A stretch of DNA of 64,000 nt from Pocillopora verrucosa (lineage: Eukaryota; Cnidaria; Anthozoa; Scleractinia; Pocilloporidae): positions 11,578,914 through 11,642,913 of the forward strand of contig NC_089321.1 in assembly GCF_036669915.1 (NCBI RefSeq), in the 5' to 3' direction. The notes beneath the pieces are model-generated. The model was not told where the DNA came from. It saw only the letters and a program-made list of their open reading frames with translations, and ran no database searches. Within the stretch, counting starts at the first letter, position 1, and each line of letters begins with the position of its first letter. Positions 60,410-64,000 of the stretch are shown in pieces. The position numbers and the translations under genes are program-made.

Positions 60410-62200
60410 CTCTAAGCTTGGAAAGAGGAGATTGATGAAAGCAAATTTGCATTAACAAGTCAATTACTCATAGACAGGTATATCTTGTTTGAATATAAAC
60501 TTTAAATTTAGATTTTGAAATTATGAAAATAATCTTCAACTATTTTATGAAATAACTGAGAAACTGCAAGTGCCTGATTGGTAAAAAACATATCATTTAT
60601 TGCACCAGTAGACCCATAGAGTATTTAAGTTTATTTCAAAAAGCAATAGAGTGCAGTTTCTATCAGTTTACCAGCATAATAACCCACTTGGGATGCTAGG
60701 GAAACTTGAAAAAAGTTTGTAAATCACTCACCTCTGGCTCATATCTACAAACTTTTCTTGTGTTCTCTCAGCATCCTGCATGGGTTATTACACTGGTAAA
60801 CCAATGAAAGGTGCAGTCTATTGCTTAGTGATACTAAAGCTGAGTTACATAAAAAAACAAAAGACTAGAACCAAATATTACAAGTGAATAAAAACAAAAT
60901 TAATATAGTTCAAGTATGAGAACATTACAATTTACGCATCAAAACTGCAGTTCTTAACGGTAGCCTTGATAAAAAAAGATTAAAAATCAACCAACCACTG
61001 ATATACATCCATCTAAAATACATCTAAAGGTTAAAAAAAAAAGAATAATGAAATGCTTAAGATATGCATAGGCTAAATTACACTTGTCTAGAGCCATGCT
61101 CTAGTGGAACCTAAGTGGTAGAGGAGATTAACTTTATTTCTCAGAGACTTTTATAACTGCTTTCATAATAGCTTTTAAGAGCTGAGCAACACCAGATTAT
61201 TTAGTAGGTGCCTCACAGCACCTAACAATTATTTCAAGAGCAAAACTTTGCATATATGATGAAATAAAAACAAAAAATTGAGAAGTCCAAGTTAAATTTA
61301 TCTCTACAAAATGGTAGCCCTTTTTGGTGATGCCACAATTTCTTTAAAGTTTTTGTCCTCCTTTTGCTAAATTTAACAAACTTCTCTGAAACAGAGTCTT
61401 TTTAACTATGAGAGTTCTCAAAAAATTGAGACTTTATCCACCACAGATGATAGAAATTCTGAACCACTATCAGGTGGCAGATACTACTTTACATTAAAAA
61501 CAGTTATGTTTTAAGAGCCCCAAGATATCCCACAATTATTTTAAGAAATCCAAACAACATTATCACTACATAATACTCACTCTAAATTGATGATAGTTTG
61601 AGACAATCAGCAATGAAAAATGATAATCCATTATCACAAAGTTTATAGTTTCTTCATACAGTTCATTATTGCTTAACCCTTTAACTCCGTAAATCAGTAA
61701 TTCTCTTTACTGTCTGCCATAAAGTTCTTGCAATTTTAGTTTGGAGAATTTCTGGTATTGGATCAATTTCTAATTCCCTGATTGATATTTTCTTTATTTT
61801 CATCACTTGTCTGATTGATATTGTATTGATATTGTTGGGAGAAATTCTGTCTGGGTCACTCATGGGAGTTAAAGGGTTAATTAAACAAATTTCTCTTTAG
61901 GAGAGATAATTATTAAAGAATTAACAAACTTAACCAAATGCTAAGAATACTTATGAAGCATTTAAAGTAGCAGGACCTGTTTAACAATACAGGCATTTCT
62001 AACAGTTATTCTGAACTCATAGCACACCTAATGTCACAATTCTGCGATCCATCTTAGATTGAATCTCAACCCCTAACCTTAATACTCCTAAAACAATTTC
62101 TCATTTCTCACTACAAATTATGTTCAATGACAACAATCTTGAAAAACTTTAAATATACAATCATAAAGGATCTGCATTTAATTTCAAATGTTTGATTGAT
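60410..62200. repeat. Third protease spacer, duplicate of 56010-57741
   Basis: No gene recognised. Collinear with spacer 2, including the inserted MITE (61673-61880), and with small indels. The part between paralogue 2 and 60410 holds a poly-A run, the CA microsatellite and unique sequence. Confidence 0.75.
61673..61880. mobile_element. TTAA-flanked MITE copy in protease spacer 3
   Basis: Bounded by TTAACCCTTTAACTCCG and GAGTTAAAGGGTTAA; same site and orientation as 57282-57491, so it was copied with the spacer rather than inserted twice. Confidence 0.85.
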
Positions 62201-64000
62201 TTACTGAGACAACTCAATGACCTTGATCAACTCTTCTTTATGCTCCCCTTTGTATTCAGGGATGAAGTTTCTGATAAACTCAACCACCAAATCTGCAGGC
62301 AATGCATTGCTTAAATTGAATTGAGAATGTGTTTTCAAAGCATCGTACAGTTTTAATGTCAGCAGATGCAGTGAAACATGACAGGACTTGGGGATTTCTT
62401 CAATAGGGGCTCCACGAGAGAGGAAATTTAGATCACATTCTTTCACATCAGAAATAGTGCGGGTTTGCAATGATTTTCTAATATTTTCAATTGCATTCAT
62501 TTCATCCAGTGTTAAAATCTCTTTAAAATGTTTCTGAGTTGTGATGCCAACTACCCTTACCTCACCATCTACCCAGGACAGAACTGGACCTCCTGAATTG
62601 CCAGAATTCAGTGAGCAGTTCAATACTGCCATTGAATGGTTAAATAGGATCCTCTTTGAACCAGAAACATTTCCATTCACAAAAAGAGCAGTTTCTTCAG
62701 TGTGACTCATGGGATAACCAAAAGAAAATATCTGCATTCCTGGCAGCAACGACTGAGTTGACAACTGCAATGGAGAAATTCCACTTTGATGTAAATTGAG
62801 ATCTGGACAATACAGTAATGCAAGATCCTTACCAGGATCACTGTGAACAACCTCACAGAGTAATTCACCAATGGCTGCATTGGAAATGTGAATTTCAAAG
62901 CCTTTTTGATATAGACAGGTTTCAATCACATGCCTGTTAGTAAGTATAAAGTGGTCACTGATGACAAATCCAGAACCATGCTCAATTTCAACATTGGTAG
63001 TGGCAATCTCATATTCCCTTAGAATATGTTCTCTCTGTTCAACACGTTTCTTTATTTCATCAGATATGTGTCCCTTTTCTGGATACTTTTCAAGAAACTT
63101 TTTAGCATCAAAATAATCCAGAGATTGTTTTATGTCAAAAATATCAAAAGTTTGGTAGATCTTTGGCATTCCACTCTGATCATTCTTTGTGGGAAATACA
63201 TCACTATCCCCAGGAAAGGCATTGGCGAAACAATCTCGAACACGACGCTCTGCCTCTTCACGAGAATATTTATCAACTAGCTGCCTGGATTCTTCACTGT
63301 TACAAAAAATCTGATACTCTTTCTCTAAATCTGTCCTGTGCCTTTCAATTAAATTCCTCAGCTCTTCAGAACCAGGTCCTTCAGCAGGGTATTTGCTAAT
63401 TGGCAGCAAGCTGACATCATACCTGCTAACTGCATTATAAAGTTTAAAAATACAGAAATCAGGATTACCAAATCCACATGCGTGGCAATCACGACTAACA
63501 AAACATCGATGAGCAGCATCAGAGTAACAATTCTTTAAACTTTCCTGTGCTTCTTCTTCACTATATTTGTAGAGAGTGCCAGGAGAAGCGAGAGCATCCT
63601 GGTACTTCTTTTGAATGTCAGCCCTGTGTGAAAGGGCTTTCTTGTCTATGCTTTTGCTTTGGTCACTAAATACTTCAATGGCTTTTTCATCACACAAATC
63701 AACAATATCTTTAATGTTCTTGATACTGTTAGGTTCAGGAGCAAAAAAACCAGTGATACCGAAATCCTCAGGAAAGTTCCCAGCATAGCAATTTCTAACT
63801 CGGTGCTGTGCAACAGTCCAGGAATACATTTTTCTTCCATCTGGGTTAATTCTAGCTTCCTCCAACTCTCTTTCAACGTCAGCTCTTCGTTTATCAATCA
63901 ACTCTTTCATCTTCTTTGCGTCAGGCCCTTCGGGATATATTTCAACATAGGGCATGTTTTCATACTTAACCATTGCCTTGTAAATATCAATAATGCTGTA
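62201..64000 (-). CDS. Trypsin/HtrA-like serine protease with N-terminal helical repeats, paralogue 3 (5' end outside window)
   Basis: Open frame of 599 residues running off the right edge; the start lies beyond 64000 because the frame stays open through YSIIDIYKAM, which matches the first repeat of the other copies. An internal ATG at 63973 is unlikely to be the true start. Repeats, protease domain and helical tail are in the same order as in paralogues 1 and 2, and the triad motifs LTNRHV, DPGKDLALLYC and NSGNSGGP are intact. The linker between repeats 2 and 3 reads CHACGFGNPDFC, keeping CxxC...C with different surroundings. In the protease core it is closer to paralogue 1 (shared QKGFEI, TEETALFVNG) than to paralogue 2. 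Intronless as far as seen. Confidence 0.85.
   Translation of the reverse strand, partial: YSIIDIYKAMVKYENMPYVEIYPEGPDAKKMKELIDKRRADVERELEEARINPDGRKMYSWTVAQHRVRNCYAGNFPEDFGITGFFAPEPNSIKNIKDIVDLCDEKAIEVFSDQSKSIDKKALSHRADIQKKYQDALASPGTLYKYSEEEAQESLKNCYSDAAHRCFVSRDCHACGFGNPDFCIFKLYNAVSRYDVSLLPISKYPAEGPGSEELRNLIERHRTDLEKEYQIFCNSEESRQLVDKYSREEAERRVRDCFANAFPGDSDVFPTKNDQSGMPKIYQTFDIFDIKQSLDYFDAKKFLEKYPEKGHISDEIKKRVEQREHILREYEIATTNVEIEHGSGFVISDHFILTNRHVIETCLYQKGFEIHISNAAIGELLCEVVHSDPGKDLALLYCPDLNLHQSGISPLQLSTQSLLPGMQIFSFGYPMSHTEETALFVNGNVSGSKRILFNHSMAVLNCSLNSGNSGGPVLSWVDGEVRVVGITTQKHFKEILTLDEMNAIENIRKSLQTRTISDVKECDLNFLSRGAPIEEIPKSCHVSLHLLTLKLYDALKTHSQFNLSNALPADLVVEFIRNFIPEYKGEHKEELIKVIELSQ

Noticed and set aside
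63973-64000. ATG at 63973 as the start of protease paralogue 3
   Set aside because: The frame remains open to the window edge and the upstream residues match the first repeat of the other paralogues.

Overview
The window looks like nuclear DNA from an anthozoan cnidarian, most likely a stony coral. Genes are AT-rich and intron-bearing with clean GT-AG boundaries. The proteins match conserved animal families, and the spacers are full of short non-autonomous repeats, including a tRNA-derived element of a kind common in corals. The species assignment is inference; nothing in the window names it.

Left part (1-22 kb). A short DLGAP/GKAP-domain gene runs forward (1787-7231). It faces a reverse two-exon LITAF-domain gene (12433-13744) across a repeat-rich spacer. 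A reverse five-exon gene (15928-20520) encodes a P-loop GTPase with a Cys/His-rich segment and a coiled-coil tail. Next to it is a compact reverse three-exon gene for an unrecognised secreted or membrane protein (21103-21910).

Middle part (23-52 kb). Forward genes are POFUT2 (23958-27888), which carries a duplicated, apparently mutually exclusive exon; KANSL1 (35207-43770), whose first and last exons are clean while its middle exons carry several reading-frame breaks; an intronless SDR-type epimerase/dehydratase with a signal peptide and an HSDEL end (46957-48384); and the nuclear gene for mitochondrial ATP synthase subunit c (49237-51881). These are unrelated single-copy housekeeping or cell-biology genes, not an operon.

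Right part (52-64 kb). Three reverse, intronless paralogues lie in tandem (53981-55765, 57742-59778, 62201 to the window edge). Each has three and a half copies of an unrecognised helical repeat, then a trypsin/HtrA-like serine protease domain with an intact His-Asp-Ser triad, then a conserved helical tail. The spacers between them are duplicated too. This young array is the best candidate here for an undescribed system; an intracellular defence or stress-sensing protease is a reasonable guess but is not shown by the sequence.

At least twelve copies of a ~210-bp element bounded by TTAACCC...GGGTTAA are scattered through introns and spacers. They have the features of a piggyBac-type MITE. Two copies sit at equivalent positions in two of the protease spacers, and the third spacer looks like the empty site.
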